This document shows positions 1 through 6,050 of a stretch of DNA of 59,578 nt, in pieces. How positions within the stretch are numbered: the first letter of the stretch is position 1; each line of letters starts with the position of its first letter. The stretch is from assembly GCA_002479415.1 (NCBI GenBank), contig DLMZ01000020.1, forward strand, positions 329 to 59,906, given 5' to 3'. The notes beneath the pieces were generated by a model, which saw nothing but the letters and a program-made list of their open reading frames with translations, had not been told where the DNA came from and did no database searches. The DNA is from Firmicutes bacterium UBA7523. Its GTDB lineage: Bacteria > Bacillota > Dethiobacteria > Dethiobacterales > Dethiobacteraceae. Made by a program: the position numbers and the translations under genes.

Positions 1-240
1 CCTACGTCAGCATCTACAGATAAGCCAAGAGCGTTTATGTCCGCGCCTACCGATAATCCCTCAGAGCCAAGGCCTACATCAGTGCCAACAGATAAGCCAA
101 GACCGTTTACGTCAGCACCTACCGATACGCCATCAGAGCCAAGGCCTACGTCAGCATCTACAGATAAGCCAAGAGCGTTTACGTCCGCGCCTACAGATAT
201 ACCTTCTTTGCCAAGACCTACGTTAGCATCAACTGAAGTG
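1..240. repeat. 72-bp tandem coding repeats
   Basis: Copies begin at 1, 73, 145 and 217, exactly 72 bases apart, each marked by a CCTACGTCAG-like start. The copies at 1 and 145 are most alike. The copy at 217 is diverged and marks the N-terminal edge of the array. The period is a multiple of three, so each unit encodes 24 residues of the leftward secreted protein. The array continues past the window edge. Confidence 0.9.
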
Positions 241-416
241 TCGCCAACTCCAACACCAAGTGAAACGCCCTTGTCGAGGCTAACATTGGCATCAAGAGAT
301 ATGCCCAACAAATTCAACTTAAGGTTCAAAGCTAAGGCCGGGCTTGCTACCAAAGTTAAAACCATGCACAAAACCAAAAACGAAGCAAGGATTTTAAATC
401 TTTTCTTGACACCCAT
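1..416 (-). CDS. secreted 24-residue-repeat protein, partial (C-terminus off window)
   Basis: The gene runs off the left edge, so only about 138 N-terminal residues are seen. The start at 416 follows a strong ribosome site (AAGGAG, 8 bases upstream). Residues 1-29 form a signal peptide: basic MGVKKRFK, a hydrophobic core, then an ALA cleavage site. After it come imperfect glycine-rich segments, then 24-residue repeats of the form DVGLGSDGVSVGADVNGLGL plus SVGT. Each repeat has two related halves (VGLG..G.SVGA and DVNALGLSVDA). Regularly spaced small and aliphatic residues suggest an extended beta structure, but this is inference. I do not recognise the family. The c-di-GMP-II riboswitch in its leader suggests a surface, matrix or adhesion role. 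Confidence 0.85.
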   Translation of the reverse strand, partial: MGVKKRFKILASFLVLCMVLTLVASPALALNLKLNLLGISLDANVSLDKGVSLGVGVGDTSVDANVGLGKEGISVGADVNALGLSVDADVGLGSDGVSVGADVNGLGLSVGTDVGLGSEGLSVGADINALGLSVDADV

Positions 417-458
417 CTTATTCACTCCTTACATAATATAAATATAATCATAAAATAT

Positions 459-487
459 AAAAACACACGACATATGAAGCTGTGTGT
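459..487 (-). terminator. riboswitch expression platform: intrinsic terminator
   Basis: On the minus strand ACACAC-type bases (487-482) pair with GTGTGT-type bases (468-463), followed by five U (463-459). The 5' arm shares bases 483-487 with the 3' arm of the riboswitch P1 stem, so the two structures exclude each other. The stem is only about 6 bp plus imperfect inner pairs. Confidence 0.6.
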
Positions 488-557
488 AGTCGGTTTCACT
501 CTATCTCCGACGGCCCGAAGTGACCAATTAATAGACCGCCTTCATTGAATCTACACA
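483..557 (-). ncRNA. c-di-GMP-II riboswitch aptamer
   Basis: On the minus strand P1 is TGTGTAG (557-551) pairing with CTACACA (489-483). Between them, in order, are the class-II c-di-GMP blocks: CAATGA, then AATTGGNCACTT, a small hairpin, then AGATAGAGTGAAACCGAC. From memory these line up with the Clostridium acetobutylicum c-di-GMP-II aptamer (CAAUGA, AAUUGGGCACUU, AGUAGUGCAACCGAC). Class-I (GEMM) sequence blocks are absent. The aptamer sits about 22 bases after the predicted transcription start and upstream of the secreted repeat protein. In Clostridioides difficile, class-II switches of this kind turn adhesin and pilus genes on. Confidence 0.85.
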
Positions 558-585
558 ACTTTTATTGTGTATGTATCTTTACATA

Positions 586-615
586 ATTATATCATAAATC
601 AATAACTTATGCCAA
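586..615 (-). promoter_or_regulatory. sigma-A promoter of the riboswitch/repeat-protein gene
   Basis: Minus strand: TTGGCA (615-610), an 18-base spacer, TATAAT (591-586), with TG one base before the -10 (extended -10). The start would be near 579, giving a leader of about 160 bases that holds the riboswitch. Confidence 0.7.
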
Positions 616-653
616 TAGATTCCATCGAAATTAAATTAAAGCAATATTTATTA

Positions 654-682
654 TTGACACTTAAATACATGCCTGAGATTAT
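654..682 (+). promoter_or_regulatory. promoter of the small gene at 789
   Basis: TTGACA (654-659), 17-base spacer, GATTAT (677-682). It gives a 5' leader of about 100 bases in which I see no recognised element. Confidence 0.5.
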
Positions 683-788
683 TGATTATCCTTAATAACA
701 GCTATTCAGCAAGCCCTAATTAATAATGCTTATGCCGCATGAATTTCTATTGATTCTGCAATATTAATATATGGAGGTGACTTTTCAC

Positions 789-971
789 TTGGCAAAGAGT
801 AGTACGACAAGCATGACAGTTGTCGGTGTCGGTGCAGTTGTTACAGGACTCGGACGAATGATGATCAGAAAGCGCAGGAACCTCGGTGCTATGGTAGCAG
901 GATTCGGTCTTGCACATGTGGCATTGGGACTCTTGGATATGATTCGTCCAACAGTCCGAAGACAGTCTTAG
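789..971 (+). CDS. small conserved-looking membrane-associated protein, 60 aa
   Basis: The start is taken as TTG at 789, because GGAGGTGA (773-780) lies 8 bases before it. The in-frame ATG at 771 overlaps that ribosome site and would have none of its own. The product has two short glycine-rich hydrophobic segments (about residues 8-21 and 33-50), the first GVGAVVTGLG and the second GAMVAGFGLAHVALGLL. A basic linker (RKRRN) separates them, and the tail is basic. This suggests a small membrane-inserting protein with glycine-zipper-like helices. Its function is unknown to me. It has its own promoter and a strong terminator, so it is a single-gene unit. Confidence 0.75.
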   Translation: MAKSSTTSMTVVGVGAVVTGLGRMMIRKRRNLGAMVAGFGLAHVALGLLDMIRPTVRRQS

Positions 972-986
972 TTCATCTCCATGTAC

Positions 987-1025
987 CTGCATCCTCAGCG
1001 ATTAATCGCTGAGGATGCAGTTTTT
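987..1025 (+). terminator. strong intrinsic terminator of the 789 gene
   Basis: Perfect 17-bp inverted repeat (CTGCATCCTCAGCGATT and its complement, 987-1020) followed by TTTTT. Confidence 0.9.
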
Positions 1026-1033
1026 GCATAACA

Positions 1034-1063
1034 AAAAGCCAGGATTTTTAAATCCTGGCTTTT
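1034..1063 (-). terminator. terminator of the tRNA operon (bidirectional)
   Basis: AAAAGCCAGGATTT at 1034-1047 pairs with 1050-1063. The A/T flanks give U-runs in both directions. It lies just past the 3' end of tRNA-Leu. Confidence 0.85.
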
Positions 1064-1075
1064 AAAAACAGTATT

Positions 1076-1163
1076 TGGTGCCGGAGACCGGGGTCGAACC
1101 GGTACGACCTTTTGGATCGAGGGATTTTAAGTCCCTTGCGTCTGCCTGTTCCGCCACTCCGGC
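1076..1163 (-). tRNA. tRNA-Leu (TAA)
   Basis: 88-base gene with a long variable arm, acceptor GCCGGAG/CTCCGGC, anticodon loop CTTAAAA reading UUA, GTTCGAC T-loop and an encoded CCA (1076-1078). It is the last gene of the five-tRNA operon. Confidence 0.95.
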
Positions 1164-1173
1164 AAGTTAATAA

Positions 1174-1248
1174 TGGAGGCGACACCCGGATTTGAACCGG
1201 GGAATAAAGGATTTGCAGTCCTCTGCCTTACCACTTGGCTATGTCGCC
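1174..1248 (-). tRNA. tRNA-Cys (GCA)
   Basis: Acceptor GGCGACA/TGTCGCC, anticodon loop CTGCAAA, T-loop GTTCAAATC, encoded CCA (1174-1176). Fourth gene of the operon. Confidence 0.95.
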
Positions 1249-1348
1249 CCGCTGTTAAGCACATTCATCTTAGCATATTGAAGATTGGCAGTCAAGTATG
1301 CTATAAAAACAAAAAGCGCACTGAGTACGCCGATAATTACTGCAGTTT

Positions 1349-1423
1349 TGGAGCGGAAGACGGGATTCGAACCCGCGACCCTCGCCTTGGCAAGGCGATG
1401 CTCTACCACTGAGCTACTTCCGC
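1349..1423 (-). tRNA. tRNA-Gly (GCC)
   Basis: Acceptor GCGGAAG/CTTCCGC, anticodon loop TTGCCAA, T-loop GTTCGAATC, encoded CCA (1349-1351). A 100-base spacer of no evident function separates it from tRNA-Cys. Confidence 0.95.
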
Positions 1424-1424
1424 A

Positions 1425-1500
<76 letters not shown>

Positions 1501-1507
1501 AAATAAA

Positions 1508-1584
1508 TGGCGGAGCTGACGGGAGTCGAACCCGCGATCTCCTGCGTGACAGGCAGGCATGTTAGGCCACTACACCACAGCTCC
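1508..1584 (-). tRNA. tRNA-Asp (GTC)
   Basis: Acceptor GGAGCTG/CAGCTCC with the G discriminator expected for tRNA-Asp, anticodon loop CTGTCAC, T-loop GTTCGACTC, encoded CCA (1508-1510). First gene of the operon. Confidence 0.95.
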
Positions 1585-1604
1585 ACAAGATTGAACACTA
1601 TTAC

Positions 1605-1634
1605 AGTATACACTATGGAGATATCAAAAGTCAA
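1605..1634 (-). promoter_or_regulatory. tRNA operon promoter
   Basis: Minus strand TTGACT (1634-1629), 18-base spacer, TATACT (1610-1605). Transcription would begin about 14 bases before tRNA-Asp. It lies between the end of rex and the tRNAs. Confidence 0.8.
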
Positions 1635-1669
1635 CAACTCATTTTAAATTTTCTTCTACCACAAGTTTG

Positions 1670-2329
1670 CTATTTTTGAATTCGAGATTCTTTTTCTTCC
1701 TTCTCTTCCTCCATAACGTAGTAAATAAGGCTTTGCAGTTCAATAGTTAAATCCGCATTATGGACTTGCACCTTTCTAGGCACGATTAGCTTAGTTGGTG
1801 CAAAATTAAGTATTGCTGTAATTCCCAAACTAATCAAACTATCCACAACTTTCTGAGCAGCTTCAGCGGGAACAGTTATCATAGCTACCTTTACGTTTTG
1901 TTTATTTAAAACCTCGGGAATATCTTCTATTGACTGTATTTTAATTCCTTCAATTTCACTGCCAACCTCCTGAGGGTTGGCATCAAACACACCTACTATA
2001 TCAACATAAGGATTTTTCAGAACATTGTACCGGGTGAGAGCTTTGCCTAAATACCCAGCTCCAACTATAACAAGTCTTGTTTTTTTATCTAAGCCGATAA
2101 TGCGCATCAGCTTATCACGGAGATAGCTAGTGTTATATCCTGTGCCTCGTGTGCCAAAAGCCCCGAAGTATGCCAGATCCTTACGAATCTGTTCTGCAGT
2201 AAATCCTGTTTCGTCACTTAGTCCCCGGGAAGAAATAACTTCCACATCACGTCGAATCAAATTATCCAAGATTCGTAAGTAAACAGGCAATCGCTTAATT
2301 ACAGATTTAGGTGCTTTTTTTCGAGACAT
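1670..2329 (-). CDS. rex: redox-sensing transcriptional repressor Rex
   Basis: Rex binds DNA when the NADH/NAD+ ratio is low and is released by NADH. It controls fermentation and anaerobic respiration genes. The 219-residue product has an N-terminal winged-helix domain (about 1-80, with LPVYLRILDNLIRR) and a Rossmann domain with the NADH motif GAGYLGKAL. A C-terminal helix ends the domain-swapped dimer fold. The start at 2329 (MSRKKAPK) is chosen because GGAGGAG lies 8 bases upstream; an upstream in-frame ATG would sit before that site. The gene stands alone between the tRNA operon and the QueG-like gene. An extended -10 promoter precedes it. Confidence 0.95.
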   Translation of the reverse strand: MSRKKAPKSVIKRLPVYLRILDNLIRRDVEVISSRGLSDETGFTAEQIRKDLAYFGAFGTRGTGYNTSYLRDKLMRIIGLDKKTRLVIVGAGYLGKALTRYNVLKNPYVDIVGVFDANPQEVGSEIEGIKIQSIEDIPEVLNKQNVKVAMITVPAEAAQKVVDSLISLGITAILNFAPTKLIVPRKVQVHNADLTIELQSLIYYVMEEEKEEKESRIQK

Positions 2330-2401
2330 AGCTTCTGCTCCTCCTAAATTATTCACTTGTTGAAAAATTAGCTTTATCTTTTACAAATATATATTGCCTT
2401 G

Positions 2402-2410
2402 ATTATATCA
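2402..2410 (-). promoter_or_regulatory. extended -10 promoter of rex
   Basis: Minus strand TGATATAAT (2410-2402), a TGn extended -10 with no good -35. GTGA and TCA half-sites flank the -10 and loosely resemble a Rex operator, but the spacing is one base short of the usual palindrome. Confidence 0.45.
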
Positions 2411-2485
2411 CATAAAGCTTTACTAATAAAACATATTTTGGGCTAAGCTATGCGGCTAACACCACGAAGGCAGCGGTAGATTGTG

Positions 2486-2520
2486 TTGCTTTATGCAAAA
2501 AAACATGTTATCCTGCTGAT
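2486..2520 (+). promoter_or_regulatory. promoter abutting the ATG of the QueG-like gene
   Basis: TTGCTT (2486-2491), 17-base spacer ending TGT, then TATCCT (2509-2514), an extended -10. Only six bases separate the -10 from the ATG at 2521, so the expected transcription start is the A of the ATG. No ribosome site is present upstream of the ATG. Confidence 0.5.
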
Positions 2521-3249
2521 ATGAAAGCATATATTATAGAAGAAGGAAAACTGAAGAATCAAATATTAACAGCGTTAAAAACAGGAGGAGCAGCCGCAGC
2601 CGGCATAGCGAATCTTAGTGATGCTGCGAATGCGCTGAAACTGCATGCAGACCCACGCTTGCATCGCTTTAGCCGTGCGGTATCTTTTTTTGTCCCGTTC
2701 CCCCGCTCAGTCATTGATGAACTGCTGGATGGGCCTTCTCACACGTATCTGCATTATTATCGTGCCGTGAACACCTTGGTTGATGACTTATCTCTTAAAC
2801 TATCATCAATCCTTGAAGTTAATGGATTTGAAGCCTTTCCCGTGCCATCATCCCAACGGACAGGAAAACAGCGCCTTGACAGTATTTTCCCTCACAGAAT
2901 AGCCGGTTACTTAGCCGGGCTGGGATGGATAGGCAAAAGCGGTTGTTTAGTAAATGAGATATTCGGACCGCGGCTACGGTTGGGAACTGTTCTAACTAAT
3001 GCACACCTTCCGCCAGACAGTCCAGTTGCAGACTGCTGTGGCTCCTGTACGGCTTGTACTGAAGCCTGCCCCGCCAACGCTATAAAAGGAATACCCTTTT
3101 CCCCTAATACTCACGTAAGCGAAAGGCTGCAAGCTGAGCTTTGCGACAGCTACCAAAACGACGTACGCGACCGTTTTGGCAAGCGGGTTTGTGGGCTTTG
3201 TCTGGCTGCCTGCCCATTCGGACGATTAAATTCGAAACACGGCCAATAA
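2521..3249 (+). CDS. QueG-like 4Fe-4S protein, short form (242 aa)
   Basis: The C-terminal half matches epoxyqueuosine reductase: AGLGWIGKSG, then CGSCTACTEACP and CGLCLAACPFG, which together would hold two [4Fe-4S] clusters. QueG proper is about 350-390 residues, has a DxGPxLER catalytic stretch before GLGWIGK and carries C-terminal repeats. Here the corresponding region reads SSQRTGKQRLDSIFPHRIAGY, with no such motif, and the protein stops right after the second cluster. It is therefore a paralogue rather than a certain QueG; its substrate is unknown. The 3' end overlaps the convergent mnmM by 24 bases. Confidence 0.75.
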   Translation: MKAYIIEEGKLKNQILTALKTGGAAAAGIANLSDAANALKLHADPRLHRFSRAVSFFVPFPRSVIDELLDGPSHTYLHYYRAVNTLVDDLSLKLSSILEVNGFEAFPVPSSQRTGKQRLDSIFPHRIAGYLAGLGWIGKSGCLVNEIFGPRLRLGTVLTNAHLPPDSPVADCCGSCTACTEACPANAIKGIPFSPNTHVSERLQAELCDSYQNDVRDRFGKRVCGLCLAACPFGRLNSKHGQ

Positions 3250-3780
3250 GACAGGCGGATTATTCCTTTGATTAATTGGCTGGTAGGACAGCACGCTAAA
3301 CTCCTGCTGCGGCAGCGCAGACAAATACTCAAAAACGGCGGAATATTCTTCTTCGCCGCCCGGATGACCGGTATAAGCCATAATTGTTATCACACCGCCT
3401 TTTTTTATGGCGGAGACAGACACTTCGAGCGCTAACAAGGTGCTCTGGGTGTCTGTTTTCATTTGGTGGTCTCCCCCTGGCAGATAGCCCAAATTAAACA
3501 TAATTGCAGAAGGCACAGCGGATATATAGGAAGATAGACTGGCATGACTGGCATGAATTAAGGAAACGCGATGGGCTAGTCCTGCTTGAGACAAACGATT
3601 CTTTGTGTTCTTAAGCGCCTCCTGTTGTATATCAAAAGCCAAAACGGAGCCGGTCTTACCGACCAGCTCCGCAAGAAACAAAGTATCATGGCCATTACCG
3701 CAGGTAGCATCTACAGCCGTGTCCCCCTCTTTTAAAGTAAGACCCACTAATTCCCTTGCAAAAAGCAGAGGCTTTTTCAT
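3226..3780 (-). CDS. mnmM: tRNA 5-aminomethyl-2-thiouridine methyltransferase MnmM (YtqB family)
   Basis: Small class I SAM-dependent methyltransferase of 184 residues. Motif I is DATCGNGHDTLFLAEL (about 25-40). NLGYLPGGDH, typical of the YtqB/rRNA-methylase-like family, is near residue 98. B. subtilis YtqB (MnmM) makes the final methylation of nm5s2U to mnm5s2U at tRNA position 34; the same role is inferred here. Two adjacent ATG codons follow GGGGAG; the second (3780) has the better spacing of 5 bases. It lies 19 bases after the DUF421 gene and overlaps the QueG-like gene tail to tail. Confidence 0.8.
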   Translation of the reverse strand: MKKPLLFARELVGLTLKEGDTAVDATCGNGHDTLFLAELVGKTGSVLAFDIQQEALKNTKNRLSQAGLAHRVSLIHASHASLSSYISAVPSAIMFNLGYLPGGDHQMKTDTQSTLLALEVSVSAIKKGGVITIMAYTGHPGGEEEYSAVFEYLSALPQQEFSVLSYQPINQRNNPPVLLAVFRI

Positions 3781-3802
3781 CATGTCTCCCCTCGAAAAAT
3801 AT

Positions 3803-4480
3803 TCATTTAACTTTAGTGCTTATATAAAGCTTGCCGTTTGTATCTAAGCTGGCATAAAGCACATCCTGAATATTGTTTATTCCTTTTTTAGTAACTTCAT
3901 GCAACAGCCACTTCTCGTCCAAGTGTAGGCTATGCAGGTTTTCAAGGTGTATCTCTCCGTCAAAAATTAACGGCGTGGGCATTCCTTCATACTTTGTAGT
4001 TATTCCCAGATCTTGCGGCGTTACCGGTCTTTTTTCCGGCTTTAGCATAACACTTAATTCCCCTGAGGTTTCAAGAACAGCGTACTGCACATCAGCTATG
4101 TTTGACACATCTTTTTCACGGAGCTGTCCTAGCAAATCCGACATATTATAACGCTGCTTAAACATTTCTTTTTCCAGAACCTTGCCATTGGCGATAATAA
4201 TACTGGGGGTTCCATCCACAATGCCGCGAAGAGTATGGCTCTTCATACTAACAAAAGAAAGTACAATTTCCAGCCCCACCAAGGTGAAAATGGGAATTAA
4301 TGCTTGGTATAGAGGCATATCAATTGCTTCCATAGCCATTGCAGCCAGTTCGGCTATCATAATAGCCACAACTAAATCAAAAGCAGAAAGCTGACCTACT
4401 TCCCGTTTGCCCATGATGCGAACAGCCAAAAGGACTGCAAAGTAAAGAAAAATTGTCCGGTAAAAAAGTGCAAACTCCAA
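3803..4480 (-). CDS. DUF421 membrane protein (YetF/YrbG family)
   Basis: 225 residues. Three hydrophobic segments at the N-terminus (about 5-90) carry the family signature RIMGKREVGQLSAFDLVV. A soluble alpha/beta domain follows, with GTPSIIIANGKVLE and MLKPEKRPVTPQDLG. The YetF family is widespread in spore formers; no biochemical activity is established. The start is TTG at 4480, 8 bases after AGGAG; GTG and TTG codons just upstream lie too close to that site. The gene follows the response regulator by about 70 bases in the same direction and may belong to the same transcript. Confidence 0.8.
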   Translation of the reverse strand: MEFALFYRTIFLYFAVLLAVRIMGKREVGQLSAFDLVVAIMIAELAAMAMEAIDMPLYQALIPIFTLVGLEIVLSFVSMKSHTLRGIVDGTPSIIIANGKVLEKEMFKQRYNMSDLLGQLREKDVSNIADVQYAVLETSGELSVMLKPEKRPVTPQDLGITTKYEGMPTPLIFDGEIHLENLHSLHLDEKWLLHEVTKKGINNIQDVLYASLDTNGKLYISTKVK

Positions 4481-4550
4481 AGACAACACTCCTATAGCTT
4501 AAAAGGGCTTATCTTATCTTTCACACTAAGCAGGAGCTTTATACCACGGG

Positions 4551-4934
4551 CTACGCTGTCCCGGCGGACATATCAAGAACGCGCTCAATAACTTCAAGAA
4601 GCTCCGCAGGCTTAAAAGGCTTTGCCATATAGTCACTTGCACCTAAATACATGGCTCGCTGAATATCTTCTTCCTGAGCACGGGCGCTTAAAACTATAAC
4701 AGGTATATCCTTCGTTTCCTCATTCTCTTTAATGCTTTTTAAAGCATCCAAACCGTTAAGCTTCGGCATCACCAAATCGAGCAAAACCAGATCAGGCTTA
4801 CTTGCCTCAATTTTACGTAGCGCTTCCATGCCATCCTCAGCCACTTCTACCTGAAGCCCTGCGCTGCGCAAACAGATTGTCACACCAAGAACAATGTTTT
4901 TCTCGTCTTCCACAAGCAGAATTTTTTTATTCAT
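4551..4934 (-). CDS. single-domain (CheY-like) response regulator
   Basis: 127 residues, a receiver domain only. Asp9-Glu-Asp acidic pocket residues (LLVEDEKN), phospho-acceptor Asp53 (LLDLVMP), Ser83 (VLSARA) and Lys105 (AKPFKP) are all present. There is no DNA-binding output domain. It must act through protein contacts or pass phosphate onward. The start at 4934 follows AAGGAGG. It begins one base after the kinase stop codon, so the two are translationally coupled and form a cognate pair. PAS-kinase plus lone receiver suggests a phosphorelay or an allosteric output. Confidence 0.93.
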   Translation of the reverse strand: MNKKILLVEDEKNIVLGVTICLRSAGLQVEVAEDGMEALRKIEASKPDLVLLDLVMPKLNGLDALKSIKENEETKDIPVIVLSARAQEEDIQRAMYLGASDYMAKPFKPAELLEVIERVLDMSAGTA

Positions 4935-4935
4935 A

Positions 4936-6015
4936 TTATTTATCCTCCTTATCATTAATTGGCAACGTAAATGTGAAGCAAGATCCTTTACTTTCTTCAC
5001 TCTCCACCCAAATACGACCGCCATGTGCCTCCACTATATCCTTAGCAATAGCTAAGCCCAGCCCTGCACCTCCAGCCATTCTATCTCCTTTTACTTGAGT
5101 ATATCTTTCAAAGATTTTATCATGGTAGTTTAAAGGGATTCCCACACCGGTATCTGTGACAGAAATATATACTTTATTTTTTCGCTTGTTAGCAGAGACA
5201 ATGATTTCGCCGCCTTTTGGCGTGTAACGAATAGCGTTGCCTACCAGATTTGTTAGTATCCATATTGCCTTTGTGGCGTCAACATATACTTCGGGCAATT
5301 TATGAGGAATTCTTACAGTCAACGTGATTTGTTTTTCCATTAATTGAATCATCAGTGGGTCTGTAGCTACCTTAACCATTTCTTCCACTCCGGCGCTTTC
5401 CATCTCCATCCTGATTTCGCCCTCATCGAGCCGCACAATTTTAAGAAGATTGCTTACAAGTTGTGCCAGTCGCTGACCGTCATCACGAATTGCCTGAAGA
5501 AGTGCTTGCCCGTCTTTGTTAAGCTCACCCTGTCGTCCGTCCAGCAGCAGTTCCACAGCCATAACAATGGAAGTGAGCGGATTACGAAATTCATGAGAAA
5601 TAGTAGCTACAAACTGTGTTTTTAGCCTGTCTGCCCGCTCATAGTGAGTAACGTCTGTCAGCAATATCACCGTACCTACCAGCATTTCATCTTCAACCAT
5701 TGGAGATACTTCAATCTTTAGATATTGCTCTTGTCCTTCTAGGGTAACATTGAGTGTTTCAGGAGTTGCCGAAGGGCACCATTCTCCACCTGAAGCAATT
5801 ATTCTCCGGATTGTTTTGTTAATCTCCTGATGACTTATTACTTCACTAAATGGCTTGCCGATAGCAGATGATGTGTCAATATCAAATATATCCGAGGCTC
5901 GTTTATTGATAAACTGAACTATTGTGTCAGCATCGGTAACTATTGCTCCTTCGGGCAAGCTTTGCAAAACGGCTGCTGCATGAATAACTGGTAGTTGCCC
6001 ATTATTACTTTGCAA
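4936..6015 (-). CDS. cytoplasmic PAS-domain sensor histidine kinase
   Basis: 359 residues, no membrane segment. A PAS domain spans about 10-125 (VTDADTIVQFINKRASDIF). HisKA follows with phospho-acceptor His141 in ATISHEFRNPLTS. The HATPase domain has an N-box (NLVGNAIRYTP), G1 (DTGVGIP) and G2 (GGAGLGLAIAKDIV). The start is TTG at 6015, after GGGGGT. The signal is presumably a small ligand or redox cofactor bound by PAS. It lies downstream of an MFS transporter and an acyl-CoA synthetase and directly upstream of the receiver gene. Confidence 0.93.
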   Translation of the reverse strand: MQSNNGQLPVIHAAAVLQSLPEGAIVTDADTIVQFINKRASDIFDIDTSSAIGKPFSEVISHQEINKTIRRIIASGGEWCPSATPETLNVTLEGQEQYLKIEVSPMVEDEMLVGTVILLTDVTHYERADRLKTQFVATISHEFRNPLTSIVMAVELLLDGRQGELNKDGQALLQAIRDDGQRLAQLVSNLLKIVRLDEGEIRMEMESAGVEEMVKVATDPLMIQLMEKQITLTVRIPHKLPEVYVDATKAIWILTNLVGNAIRYTPKGGEIIVSANKRKNKVYISVTDTGVGIPLNYHDKIFERYTQVKGDRMAGGAGLGLAIAKDIVEAHGGRIWVESEESKGSCFTFTLPINDKEDK

Positions 6016-6050
6016 AAAATTACCCCCTTGCTTCTAGTGGCTGAAGCCAC

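Noticed and set aside
1..240. CRISPR-like array
   Set aside because: The 72-base units abut without spacers, stay in one reading frame and diverge gradually, as coding tandem repeats do.
37..441. Rightward Pro/Thr/Ser-rich reading frame
   Set aside because: It is the complement of the leftward signal-peptide repeat gene, which has the ribosome site and leader; the Pro/Thr bias only mirrors the Gly/Val/Asp repeats.
483..557. Class-I (GEMM) c-di-GMP or other riboswitch classes
   Set aside because: The class-I blocks (AGGGCAAACC, GACGCAAAGCC) are absent; only the class-II blocks fit.
747..992. Leftward Cys/His-rich frame opposite the 789 gene
   Set aside because: It has no ribosome site and mirrors the rightward small gene, which has a promoter, ribosome site and terminator.
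2395..2415. Rex operator over the rex promoter
   Set aside because: GTGA and TCA half-sites flank the -10 but the spacing and outer bases do not match the usual palindrome, so it is not called as a site.
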